Positions 1-14,046 of a stretch of 64,000 bases of DNA are shown piece after piece. Each line of letters opens with the position of its first letter. Positions within the stretch are counted from its first letter, which is position 1. Under the pieces are notes generated by a model. That model worked only from the letters and a program-made list of their open reading frames with translations. It was not told where the DNA came from and made no database searches. The DNA is from Apostichopus japonicus (taxonomy: Eukaryota > Echinodermata > Holothuroidea > Aspidochirotida > Stichopodidae), in assembly GCF_037975245.1 (NCBI RefSeq), contig NC_092564.1:26283484-26347483 (forward strand). Direction: 5' to 3'. Position numbers and translations under genes: made by a program.

Positions 1-75
1 CAAAACAATCTATTCCCCATGATACATGAGGCACAGTCTATACCATACAGACATAGCACGATATCAAGGCCCCAA

Positions 76-1394
76 TAGCTACAGTATGGCTATCTTTATG
101 AAAGTAAACCTTTTAATCCCATGTTTTAGGCCACTTGGCATGATTAACTGAATGCTAAATATTGTTTCCATGTCCTTGTAGAAAACGTCAACTTCGCAAA
201 ATACAATTAGTTGTGTTTTTGTTGTTACGTGAGATCCGTAACCGGCGAAGTGGTTAGGCTATTTACTATACACTTAACTATGGTAGGATATTAATTTTTC
301 CTTTTTTTTTGTGGAAATTCTAGAAAATACTTTCTTTTCCCCCCGCCAGATGTGGTCGTATGGTTTATTCATAAATGGGTGTACTAGAGCCTTTTCTACA
401 TGACATTAGTTGCATTTAGCACGATATGCCAGTTTCGCGTGAATTTTTCGAAAGTATTTTGCTCGAACTTTCGTAAAATTTGAAAGGTGTACCTACCAAC
501 TTACTGTTCGTACACAATTGCTAATTTCTCTACTGATTTTCAGAGTAGTAAAGGACGTTTTTTTTTTACGAAGTTCAAAAGTCAGTAAATGAAGTTGATA
601 AACTTAATTTCTTTCAACTTTCTTAACCATGGAATGCTAGAATAACATTTACACTTAAAACGGAGAAAGGATAATCGCATTTTTTCCACATTTATTTCAA
701 ATTTCTTTCACAAGAAATTATCGTCATTTGTTCAATCCTCATGTCTACGATCTAGCTGGCTAAAAAAAAAGAGTACAGCTTCGCTGGAGTGCGAAAAATT
801 CCCTACAGTCAACCGATTTTTTTCACCTAGCTAGGTAGTTTAGGTCCTGTTCTATACAACTTAGTAGGATTATTCTAAAGTCATCCCGTATGTTAGGCTC
901 TGGTTCACGCTTATGTGCACGTGTATAAGAAGTGAGATTGTGATTTCAGTTTTTTAGATTTTTAAATCTTAAAAATTCAGGAAACTTAATGTCCTTGCAA
1001 AAAGGCAACGAAACTTTTTGTTCCTACTTGGCCGACTGGGAAAATAAGAAAGATAGCATTTTAGATTCCTGCAGTGTAAATTCACATTTCCTTACTTATT
1101 TTTCACAGAAGTTTTGCTTCTGCAGTAGGATAAAGTACGGCGTATAAACATACTATCTTTTTGAAACGTTTGAATACCTTGAGACTTAGCTATGATGTTT
1201 TGTTCAACTCACTATTGTGTTCAAATCGGCTTAGTAAAAACTTGACCGCGGCTGTGAATGTAACTGTATTGCGTGGAGGGTGGTTTGGAGAGAGTGTGCA
1301 CTCAAGTGTGACTCATTATCTGCATGTGGCTGTGCTCATTATAGCCGCGGAAAAATCCACCGGCCCGGACATGGCGGTTAGATTTGCGAGGCTT
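76..1394. other. No gene seen
   Basis: AT-rich, poly-T runs; the 79-codon ORF at 1161-1400 has no recognisable features. The terminal dehydrogenase exon was looked for here and not found. Confidence 0.6.
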
Positions 1395-1690
1395 CCCTAA
1401 TAATATTAACCATAGTAATAATATTAACAATAATAATAATATTAACAATCATAATAATATTAACCATAATAATAATATTAATAATAACATTAACAATCAT
1501 AATAATATTAATAATAACACTAATAATCATAAATAATTAATAATAATGACATGAATAAAGCGCAGCCATATCCATCGATAATGGTACTCAAGGTGTATCA
1601 CAATATTACCTTGGTCAATGATAATGACCTGTCAAACACACAGACAAACCCCTACACAAGGCAGCAGCTAAACAGCTTCTTGTTTTAATT
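1395..1690 (-). mobile_element. Truncated SINE with expanded AAT/ATTAAC tail
   Basis: GATAATGGTACTCAAGGTGT and CAATATTACCTTGGTCAATG match the SINE body at 9530-9580. The tRNA head is missing. The tail is an AATAAT/ATTAAC repeat at 1395-1550. Confidence 0.65.
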
Positions 1691-2030
1691 TGTTGCTTTA
1701 TTGAGCTAACCTAATTAATCAGGAAGCTAGCTCAGTTACGTGTTTCACTGAGGCTATTTTTAATTTTTCTATAAGAAACTGTTAAAACCTGGTCTCCAAG
1801 TGTTTCCTGCACCTTTGCTAACCAGTTTTGCTCTTGGTAAATACCTCCTAGCCGTTGCTATATACACGTGCAAAACCCAAATTTTCTAATTAAATGCAAC
1901 TTGCAACACCCTACTATATATATGGCTTGACTCTAGTTCATGTAACCCACAGACAGACTACTCTTATACAGTGAATGTAGTATGTTCTCAAGAATATAAA
2001 ACACAGACTTTATCGTTAAAGAGAACTTAC

Positions 2031-2075
2031 AACAGTTTCACTTGCAAATCCGCTGACATGAGGGGTTATCACCAC
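2031..2075 (-). CDS. 2-hydroxyacid dehydrogenase exon with catalytic His
   Basis: Acceptor TTCGTTGCAG, donor GTAAGT, 45 bp, phase 0 both sides. It encodes VVITPHVSGFASETV; TPH carries the family's catalytic His. It joins directly to TMPE of the 7803-7887 exon. Confidence 0.87.
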
Positions 2076-5000
2076 CTGCAACGAAGAACAAATGTAGAAA
2101 AGATAAAAAAAATATGAGAAAGATCAGACTAGATGATAATTGAAAGTGTTTCAATGTGTACTCTATATGTACTCTATGTGTACTCTATATGTACGCTATG
2201 TGTACTCTATATGTACTCTATGTGTACTCTATATGTATGCTATGTGTACTCTATGTACTCTATATATACTCTAAAGGACGTGCTCTATACATAACCATCT
2301 TTCTCATGTAGTTCAAGTAAAAGGTTACTAGCCATATTTTGCCTCATACAGTGTTACAATCAGCTAGAAAGTTTAGAAAGGCCACATGTTTTCAAGAACT
2401 ACTATTCAAAGGATTCCATTTCACAGCAGTGTTTTGTTTACTTGATTAGCATGGAAGGCAACTTTGTGTGCTCTTGGGGAAACTGAATGGCTCGAAACTT
2501 GACCAACTCAAAGGTGTGAAGCCTCCAATTCATGATATTGCTTATAGGTATATTCTAGCGTGGATGAAGTTGAGAGTGAACATTTTCTGTACCCTTAGAT
2601 AAAACCACATCCTCATATCATTATGTACGGCCAACAGCTGGACTGTTCAAATTCGGTGATACTGTAGTCTGTGAAGGCATCTGGCAACAGCACAGCGAAT
2701 AAATGTCATAATGGCAAATTTGGCTGAAAAATGCTTTTCTTGTTTCTTGATAATATTAAATTCCCTTATATTCATAGAAGGAAACATTATTTCTACGAAA
2801 AGGCAACATCAGTAGAAAAGAGTTTGCCTATAAAAATACACACATTTTGTTTTATGTAGGTAGTGTCAGTATCCAGACAACCAACAACATTCGGTTTCCC
2901 TAAGCCAGATTGAATTTCCATCAACCGTGTTGATCTTACTGAACTTTGAAGGACCACAGCAATTGACAAATCCTGAATGCCAAATGCATTGTAAAAAAAA
3001 TATGACTCTCACAAAATGCGGTTGCAAGATTTCCTTGAAACTATTCACACAGTGCAAACATTTAGGGCTCTATATGAGAGCAGTCAATTTTGCTCTTTTT
3101 GCCCAGAACAACTGGCAACAGACCCACTATGACCAAGGACTGTTACAACATTGGTACTGGCAGGGACCTGTTACATAGCACTTCCGTGTTTGTTACCCGA
3201 GGGAAATTCCACAGTAGCATTTCCATCGCTTAGAGCAATAATGTTTGTTGTAGTTGCAACCACTGTGACATGAAGGGTGTCTATTTTGTAGGCATCTATC
3301 CAGAGAGCGTACATTTGGATTACTGCAAACCATGATAGGATATATACATATGTAGTTTGTGAGAGATTGATATGTGAAAGACAGATAAAAACTACTCCAT
3401 GTTCACTAGATTTGATGAACAGTGTTGTCTTTTCTAGTGTTTATCACATGTAATACAAATTAATTCTTTGCTATCACTACTTTTGGTCAGTGAGTTTATA
3501 TGTACATATGAGAAACTTAATTGAATTTGAATCTGCCCCCATATTTCAGGTCCTATCAAATACCCAAATGCAATCACTTCACTTCATGTTTGAGGGTGTA
3601 CAGGAGGAATTTGTATCACATATTTTCTTGGTTTTGCTAACTGTTTTTGGCAATGCCCTAGCCCTCCTTAAACCAAGATACATTATTTGATCATGACTTC
3701 CACGAAGTATACATTGTCCTTTCCTAGTAACACTAATCTCTCTTGCTTAATACACACTGAGACATAGTCACCACATGAATGTATTTTACATAAATTCAAG
3801 TACTTACACTATGCTACAATTTTCCAGTCTATTCTCCGTATTGGTGATTTAAGTTACAGACTTAAAGTTAGAAAGCACAGCGCTGATAAATAAGAGAAAA
3901 AGGCTTGGAGTTCACTCAATTCATCCATTTGGCAATATTTAAGTGAACAGACATCACATCATGAGTACACAAACATTAGGTAACCATGTAAACAGTGCAT
4001 ACCCCAACCTTGCCACGAAATCAGAGGTCACATTTGACTTTGAAGCTATTTGGCATATAATGCTTTAAGTATTGGTAGTGTATCTATGATAAATAAGGGT
4101 ATAGGAGACAATTTCACTATTTGCCAGGGCTGAAATACGATACTGCTGTATAGTTAAAATCAAGCCTACACCGTACTTGTCATTCATCAGTAAGGAAAGA
4201 TCTACATGTGAGGATATAATTACTCCTAGTGTGAGTCACAAAAGCAGGTGTTGCAGTGACTTCTCATCATATGCATTGTCTGAATTCTAAATATGACAAC
4301 AGCCTAGGCTTATAGACAAGCACAAATTCACACTTTGCTGCCAAAGACATTTAACTCAATGAATGAATACTTTCATGACATAAAAAACATTTTAATACTG
4401 GATAGTAGTAGCACAACACTGCCACATCTATCACAAATTTAGTTTGAGATATTTTTGGGGGGGTGTCATAACTACATAATATTTTGCAATGTTGTAGATC
4501 TACATGTAGTCAATTTTCCAAAGAGATATTAAAACTGCAGAACCTGACAAGTTTCGATACGACCAGGATCTTCTTCAGAGGCTTAATACTGAAACCAAAA
4601 ACAGACTAAGGAGACATGACGAGAGACAGATGAACTGACAACAAAACTGGACGATTGATTTAGCAAAATTAAACACAACAGAGGAGAGGTGAGATGGAAA
4701 GGGAGGAAACTCTCTTTAGCCTTTCAACACTTGCTGACAGACAAACGGATGGACAGCAGGGGCACAACCACATTTATAGGAGGGATTTGTCTCCCATGAA
4801 AAGAGTCCGTAGGGACCAAGCCTCCCCCCCCCTCCCATTTACAGACAGAATATTTCACAAAAATTCCTAGGTAGGACCAACAGTTCATAAATCTACAGCA
4901 TGTATGTACAACCTAAACACTTGAAAATTCTTGCACGTTGTTTGAAGAGTTCTAAAAATATTTTGCATTTACCTTACATTTCTCAACACTCCCCTAAGAC

Positions 5001-8000
5001 CCCATTACCAGGACAACATTATCAAACATATAGCCTCCCCCTCCTCACCCCCACCCCCATAACAAAGAAATGGTTGCACTTCTGAAACAAACCACACAAA
5101 CCACACAAGCTAACAATTGTCACATTGGTATAAAAAAAGAACATACAGGACAAACCTCTAGACCGCATTCCCAGGACAACATTATCAGATAATATGTACA
5201 GTAACTCCTCCCCCTTCCCACCCCAAAACAAAGAAATGGTGCTTGCACTCCTGAAAGCTTGCCATGACAAACTACAAAAGCTAAACAATGATCACATTGG
5301 TATAAAAACAACATACACGTTAAATCTCTAAGCAGTTTAGCTAATTTCAGTCAGCATACAATAAGCTACCACAGTCTCACTATACATGTAACTGACACTC
5401 AACTATGTCTTCTATGCGTATCCAGGGTGCACTCTAGTGTTATCGGTCTCTATGAGAATGACCAGTGTGAGTGTAACTACAGCGATACTCACCTCGGGCA
5501 TTGTCCAGATTTACTTTCTTTCGGAACTGGTTCTGGTTCTGTCACATCAATGATCGCCCCGGATAACCAACCATTCCTGAATGTGTACGGTAGGGACGAA
5601 GTTGAATGATGAGAGGATGATAGGACCATGCATAGAACAAAGATTAAAGGTTATGTCATCCTGTAAATCAGTACCATGAGAGGCAACAGAAATACCAACA
5701 ACCTGCTTTCCTAGTACCACTAGCATATTATAGTGCTTAATACATACTGGGATAGATACAGTCACCACTTGAATATATTATACAAAAATTCAATGTGCAT
5801 ATACTGCACTATGCTGAAATGTCTACCTGCAACAATTTTCTAAGCAGTCTATTCTCTGTATTGGTGATTAAAGTTAAGACTTATAGTTAGAAAGAACAGC
5901 CCTGATAAATAAGAGAACCAGAATGCAAAAATGCATTGTGGTTTCGATGATGTATCATGAGCAGTTTTCTTCATGAATCTGATTTAATATATAGTGAGGG
6001 AGTACATGTTTACAAGGGTTTCACGATAGGACCTATAGGACCCCAAATGACCTTTGACCTCCACAAAAAAAATAGGCTTCTTTAACTCAATGTGGTACTT
6101 CTACACACTAAATTACCCAAGCTTTCCAGTATTGAGATATCGTGATTACAAGGTTTTCACAATTTGACCCCTGGTGACCCCAAATGACCTTTGCCCTCCA
6201 CCAAAAACAATAGGTACTTTTTACACAATGTGGTTCTTCTACACACCAAATATGAGGTCTGCCCATGATTCCCTTCTTGAGATATCATGTTTACAAGGTT
6301 TGCACAATTTAACCCTTGGTGACCCCAAATGACCTTGACCTCCACCAAAAACAATAGGCTTCTTATACTTAATGTGGTACTTCTACACATCAAATATAAT
6401 ATTGGTTTGACCTTCCCTTTTTGAGATATCATGTTTACAAGGTTTGCACAATTTAACCCTTGGTGACCCCAAATGACCTTTGATCTCCACCAAAAACAAT
6501 AGGTTTCTTGTACTCAATGTGGTACTTCTACAAACCAAATATGAAATTGGTCTGACCTTCCCTTCTTGTGATACCTTGTTTACAAGCTGGGCGTCACAAA
6601 CGCACTCACACACACACACACTCGCCATCATGAATGCAAAGGTTACGATTATCATCAAAACTGCTGTATAGTCAAAATCAAGCCTATAGGTACTTGTCAT
6701 TAATCAGTAAGGAAAGATCTACATGTGAGGATATAATTACTCCTAGTGTGAGTCACAAAAGCAGGTGTTGCAGTGACTTCTCATCATATGCATTGTCTGA
6801 ATTCTAAATATGACAACAGCCTAGGCTTATAGCCAAGCACAAATTCACACTTTGCTGCCAAAGACATTTAACTCAATGAATGAATACTTTCATGACATAA
6901 AAAACATTTTAAAACAGGATAGTTGTAGTACAACACTGCCACATCTATTTCTTAAGGGGGGGGGGGGATGTCATAATTACATAATAGCAATTTCCAAAGA
7001 GATATAAAAGCTACAGAACCTGAAAAGTTTCGATCCTACCAGGATCTTCTTCAGAGGCTTAATATAATACTGAACAAAAACAGACTAAGGAGACATGAAA
7101 AGAGACAGATGAACTGAAAACAAAATTAGACACAACAGAGGAGAGGTGAGATGAAAAGGGAGATAAGAAGAGAAACTCTCTTTAGCCTTGCAACCCTTGC
7201 TGACAGACAAACGGATGGACAGCAGGGGCACAACCACATTTATACGAGGGATTTGTTTCCCATGAAAAGAGTCTGTAAAAACAAGAATCCCCCTCCCCTG
7301 AGACAGAATATGTCACAAAAATTCCTAGGTTGGACCAACAGTTCATAAATCTACAGCATGTATAGTACATCAAGTACAACCTAAACACTTGACAATTCTT
7401 CCACATTGTTTTAAGACTTCTAAATATATTTTGCATTTACCTTACAATTCTTAACCCCTTCCTCCCCTTAGACCCCATTCCCAGGACAACATTATCACAT
7501 AACATGTAATTCCTCCCCCTCCCCCACCCGATAACAAAGAAATGGTGCTTGCACTCCTGAAAGCTTGCCATGACAAACTACACAAGCTAAACAATGGTCA
7601 CATTGGTATAAAAAGAACATACACGTTAAATCTCTAAGCAGTCTAGCGAATTCCAGTCAGCATACAATAAGCCACAGTCTCACTATACAGGTAACTGACA
7701 CTCAATTATGTCTTCTATGCGTATCCAGGGTGCTCTCTATCTAGTGTTATCGGTCTCTATGAGAATGACCAGTGTGAGTGTAACTATGACAGCGATACTC
7801 ACCTCGGGCATTGTCCGGAGTTTGCTTTCGTTCGGAAGAGGTTCTGGTTCTGTCACATCAATGATCGCCCCAGATAACCAACCATTCCTGAATGTGTACG
7901 GTAGGGACGAAGATGAATGATAAGAGGATGATAGGACCATGTATAGAACAAAGATTAAAGGTGATGACATCCTGTAAATCAGTACCATGAGAGGCAACAG

Positions 8001-11000
8001 AAATACCAACAACCTGCTGTTTGTGTCACTCAAGAGAGACATTAACTTCAAATGATAACACTGAGCCATTCTCTGTAGTTTTGTTTGACTTCAAATGAGC
8101 ATGGAAGTTTTGGTGAGGAATTCATGGTTCTATTTTCTAAAGATTTTGTCACACAGATTTTTGGTTATATGATACTACTGATCACATGCTAGATGCAGAT
8201 AAGCCAGGTTACCAAACGTTTCGACTTGTTACTGCATTATTTGAAAGGGAACCGGTCTATAGTCAAGACAAATTAAACACATTTTTTTAATGAGATTTAA
8301 ATATAAAATTGCACTGAAAATCACAAGAAGTGCCACTAAATTGAAAAGAAAAAAAGAGTTATGGTTTGAATTAGATGCATAAAGATTAACTTGGGGATCC
8401 AGGGGCCAAGACTTATGTGGGGGGGTGGTCTCTTATATTATAGAAGTGAGCAATTGAGACACTAGCACAATTAAATTTGGATCCCACAATATCTAGATAA
8501 TATTGAACCTGTCACTTTGGAATGCAATGAGCAGTGTACAACCTTGTTTTATTTTTTAGGCTTGGGGACCTCAGACTCTGGGGCTTCACCCCCTCTCAAC
8601 CCCCCTCCCCCCCCCACTGTTTTGAAGTCAAGTCTTCACTTTCAATTTAGACCATCACTCACAGACAAGAAAGCTTGCCTCTTTTAAGATACCCTGCATA
8701 ATAAATCACCAAACTCTTGTTTTGAAAACATGTCATTTAATATCCCATTCTGTTTTCATCCATCTTATCTGTCTCATTCATACTGTTTAATAACCCAAAG
8801 TGAAATATCAAGACAGTTGTTGAGTGCAGTTACATTGTAGTTATATGCACAACAGACTTAGAGCTGCATCTTGATTTAAAAAAATGCCACTCCATCAAGC
8901 ACATGTCGAACCACTCTGACACATACATGTATATAGCGTGCATGAGAGGTACCTTATTGCATTAATGATTGTCTCTTCTCGCACACAGTTTACCCTTCCA
9001 ACGTTGATAAATACTGGTTTCTGCAGTAAAGTAACTTTTTGTTCAAGAATTTTGGGGCTTAGTATGTCTGATACTTATATTTTTAACAAGGAAGGATAAT
9101 AAGTTATACAAAATATGGAAATTAACTCTTTTGCTATGATAATGTTTTTAAATAAGAGTGTTGGAATTTGAAATTTATGCAGGGTAGTAGTGAAGTTTAA
9201 CTGGGACCTCTGTTACCTTGTTAGTGAGAAAAAACTGGTTATTGTGATGGTAGTTGGAAAGAAGATTTACTGATGGACATAATACATTTCTTCCTTTGTA
9301 AAATAATTTTGGAGGGGGGGCACAATTTTTGGGGGGGAGAGTACATGCCTCTCCCCCCAGGCCACCCCTTGGCGACGCCACTAATCAGCTAGATGTGCTT
9401 GTTACTCGTAGCCGCAAGCCAAAACCTGCATACAAGATGACCTTGTTTTGAGCAATGTTGACCTCCCATAGAAATAATAATAATAGTTTATAATATTGAG
9501 GCTTTATAAAGCACAGACATATCCACAGATAATGGTGCTCAAGGCGCATCACAATATTACCCTGGTCAATGATAACCTGTTAAACTTAGGAGAAAATCCC
9601 TCCACATGGCAGCAGCTAAACAGCGCCCAACTAACAGATTATCTCACAGGTCTCCATTTATACACCTGGGCGAAGAGAGGGCGATGGAGATAAATTGCCT
9701 TGCAGTAGGACACAACGTAATGATCTGGCCAGGACTCGAACCTGCAAGCCTTAGACCACAAGTCCACTGCCTTAACCACTTGACCACAACGTTGTCACAC
9801 ATATAAAATCATGTTTTACACACTATGTATAAATTTTCATCAATGACCTTATGACCTCATTAGTCTCAGAGCCTCTGCATTAAATGCTCAGGCATAACTG
9901 TGTCACTTTTCTATCCATGTATAGCCCTGATGAAAAGTCCAAACATGTTAGATGTGTTTTACACTTTACTGAGGAGTTTGACCTTTGACCTTATGATATG
10001 ATAAGTCACAAATCGCTTGATCCCCACTCCAGGGAAGTCCCAAACAAGATAAAAGAACCATCTCCTTGCGGCTTTAAGAGTTTGTGCCAAACTTGTTTTG
10101 TGATTACATACACACACGATACTTTTAACCCCCTCCCGCAAAATGGTAAGACCACAAAAGGTTATTTTGTTACCCCACAACTCCTCCCCCCTCCCCTCAT
10201 CCCGTTCACAACTGTACCCCAATCCCCAAGAAATATGAGGTGGGCAGCATTTGTGAACAAAACAGTCATTGAAGCAGACAATTTCCTCTCCAGTACCTTA
10301 CATTTATAGATGTGATCACAACATACAGCAGTATAACTGTAAACTAAACTACAAGTAATCTATGCAGTGTCTGCAGTAAGGGGAACAAGAAATATGATGT
10401 GGGAAGCATTTTTATACCTTGCTGTGCATTAATTAGTCACCGAAGCAAACAATTTCCTCTTCAGTATCTTAAGGAAGGGGGAACAACATCAAGAAGTTAT
10501 GTCAGTAAATAAACATGTGTAATCGGAACCACAGACTAAACACAGTGAGTGTCACTCTAATTACTTTGATAAATGCATTGTTTCCTGACAGATCTTGGAA
10601 AGCCAATTGGTTTAGTGAGTTTTGGCACACACTTTAGATGAGAACATTCCACACTAACACTGCACACACTATTACTAAAATTATTTACCATTACTCACTT
10701 CAAGTGACCTGCAAAGTCCTTGTATTAATGGGGAACTTCATATCAACTAACGAGTTCACTCATACTTTACTCTAGATGTTTGTCTTTCCGACAATTTCAG
10801 ACTTTTGAGTGCTGCTGACCTCAAATGATGCTTGACCTCCATTCCATGTCAATAGGGTTCTTATACTGACCAAGATAGATCTATATAACAAATATGCATT
10901 TCATCTTGAACCATTTGTTTTGCAGGTATCATATATGCAGATTTTGACCTTTAAAGACTTTTGACCCCTACCAACTGTAAAAGTATTCTTCAGTTATCAA

Positions 11001-13965
11001 AGTTCATCCAAGCTTAACTTTTGCAGTTATCTTGTTTACGTTACCAGACCTTTGATCTATACTGACCCTTCTCCCACACCAATTACAATAGGGTGCTTAA
11101 AACACTAAAGGTGGATCTACATACCTATGAAGTTCATCTAAGCTTAACTTTTGCAGTTATCGTGTTTACCAGGCTTTGACCTATATTGACCTAAAATGAC
11201 TTGTGACTAATTTCAATATACAGTAGGAACCTTGTACACATCAAGGTAATCTACATAACCAAGTATGAGGTTCAACCAAGCTGTACTTTTCTAGTAAATC
11301 ATGTTTACAAGCTGCGGACAACATATACTTACATACACACGCACAGACACACAAAGGACATGGCCATCATAGAAATTCCTTTTGCTTTATTTGGCAAGGA
11401 ATCAAAATAATCATATTTATAATAACCAACAACTTTGAAGACAAATGCATAATATATAATTTATATATAATTTTATATACTCTCTGTACAAAGGTTAACA
11501 CTAAACTGCAAGGAATATATCAGGTTGCGAAGGTTAAATATAAACAGATCATACACAACACCAATACTAAGTAATATCACAGTAATATATTCAATGTTGA
11601 AGTGATATCAGGCAACATAACCTACAAAATAAAAAGAAATCTTACAAGGAAACATCAATGTACTGGGATCTTTGCTCCTTTGGCCTATCCTGTTTGCAGA
11701 GACCAATAGTTTTCATGTCAAAACACTTGCAGCATCTTGCCACTATTAAAGTAAAAAATAAAATCATAAAAAACAAACAACAACAACACCAAAAACAGGT
11801 ATATAACGTAACGTTGCGGACAAGATTTCTCAAGTTTTGACCGTTGCTGAATTCACATGAAAAACAAGGTTCTTATACTCACATGAACCAGTTTACAATA
11901 TGTTTCCATGAATGCTTTATCTTGACATTAAACAACCTTTTGACTTTCAAATAAAACAATACCATTCTTGCAGCCACTAAGATGGATGAAAACACACCTT
12001 TGTGAAGTTCATCTCAAGTTTTGCTCTTGGAGTAAATAATGTTTACAAGATTTTCAGAAATTGACCTTTGCTGACCTTAAATGAAATTTACCTTACAAAG
12101 AGAATAAATTAAAAGAGTTTTGTGCACACAGCTGATCCAGATGCAAACTACAAACTTCATACAATATTTTTTCAAAAATTGAAATTAGTCTTTATTATAT
12201 GGTTTTTCAACTTAACACCTGCGTTGACCTAAGATGACCTTTGACCTCAACAGAAATTGACACACTTCTTGTTTCGATACACTTCTTGCAGTTAATAACC
12301 TGCATCAAACAGAAAGTATGAACTTCGTCCAACCTTCATGTTTTTTGCTGTTAATGTGTTAAAAGGATTTCAAACTTTGACCTCTGTTAATCTCAAATGA
12401 ACATTGACATCCACAGAAACAATAGGGTCCTTGTTCTTCCTAAGGTAGATACATATGCGAGGTATGAAGTTCACCCAAGCTTTTTTAGGGGAGGGGGAGT
12501 TCTCCTGTTGATAAGGTTCACAGACTATGACCTCTGTTGACCTTATATAACCACTGAATTCCCCTAAAACAGTATAGGGTTTTTGTAGTCACTAAGGTAG
12601 ATCCACAGACAAATGATCCTCATCCAAACTTTACACATTTTGAGTTAAAAGTGTTTACAAGTCAAGGTGTCACAAACTCAAACACACATGCACAAGTTAT
12701 TCATCATCTCAAATATTCCCTTTTCCTTCGGCAAGGGAATAAAAAAAAAAAAATTGTGACACTACAAATGGCCTATTCGTTTCCTAAAGAATGTTATGTC
12801 ATTATGCAAGCATCTCCATTAGCAGTACGAGGCAATTTTCCAGGTATTGCAATAGATTAACTGAAATGCTTCAACCTTAATACATTACATGACCTTAACA
12901 TAGAAACAAGAAGAACGTCGCAGAATGATGAATGGTACACACCTTCAACCCCGATATCTCCTGCTCCAATGATACCAATGGTGAGCTCCTTCAAGATCCT
13001 ATAAGTCCTATACTTCCGGTCCCTACATACAGAGGAATTGAATAAGTGTTTGAGATTGGATTTGGAAAGTGTTAGTGATAGCCGTTCTCTTGGTCCTTAT
13101 CCTCAGTTCATTGAACCCTTCTCCCTTCCAGTCAGTGTGTGGTTCCCTTGTTAATTTGAGTGTATTCTTAAAGACTGTGTGTTTCTATGTGTCTTGTAAG
13201 TGGTATTTGTGTTACCTTGTTGAAGGGTTTTAAACCCGAAATGTTATTACTTTAATAAATTTACTTTTGCATAGTATCAACCAAGTTTTCGACCTCCATG
13301 TGTTTCTATTCGATGCAATGCGTTATTTCGACCTATATTGTCATTTTTCTTTTGGTATTTTCTCATCTGCGACCTACAACTCTCATCACACACCTGAGAT
13401 GCCTTCCTTGAAGGCATCTATTTATCAATCCTACATCGGAGCTTGAGCTTAAGCATTGGCCACCATCCACACAATGTATAGACTACCAATCTTTCACTTG
13501 CAACTGCCACTTTTGGGAAAGCACGATTTGCCAGCAACATCATCTTCATTGGTTCATGCCCCATAAAGACTGAACTTTCACGCCAGTGTCTCTTTTGCAT
13601 AGTATCAACCAAGTCTTTGACCTCTATCTATTAAAATATAAAATTCTGGTCAAGTTTTTTTTTTTTTTTTTGGGGGGGTGGAGGGAAGGGAGATTGAATA
13701 TCTATACTAAAAGTCCCAATCAAAATTGAACACAATATTAATCATATAACAGGTGAATATAATAGATGAATTAAGGGTTTTGATTCTGTTTAGAAGTATG
13801 CTTCCTTCTTGTACTATTCCTAACAGTTAATTGTGTAGGTTTTCTTGTCTTGTCACTGTGAACATACACACATACGGTACAAATGGATACAACTCAACCT
13901 GAAAAAATAACAAAACAAAACAAACCCACAGATATGTTTGGATGCAAAACCTTTATATATATATA

Positions 13966-14046
<81 letters not shown>

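Larger units (their letters stand above)
3715..8010. repeat. Tandem duplication containing a dehydrogenase exon in each half
   Basis: Sequence from about 3715-5700 is repeated at about 5705-8010. Landmarks: TCTACATGTGAGGATATAAT at 4200 and 6718, TTCTTCAGAGGCTTAATA at 4571 and 7049, and the NGWLSGAIIDV exon at 5493 and 7803. The second half is longer because of a 131-137-bp repeat block at about 6000-6590. Divergence is clearly higher than in the 16.3-20.5 kb duplication, so this one is older. Confidence 0.88.

Noticed and set aside
9021-11645. Search for the missing dehydrogenase exon (NVLPST region)
   Set aside because: No stretch with the motif and splice sites was found by eye; the paired segments near 10240 and 10400 are repeats of each other, not an exon.
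13205-13250. GTTGAAGGGTTTTAAACCCG followed by GAAATG, similar to a hammerhead core
   Set aside because: The CUGANGA element is not matched; kept only as part of a retroelement-like fragment.
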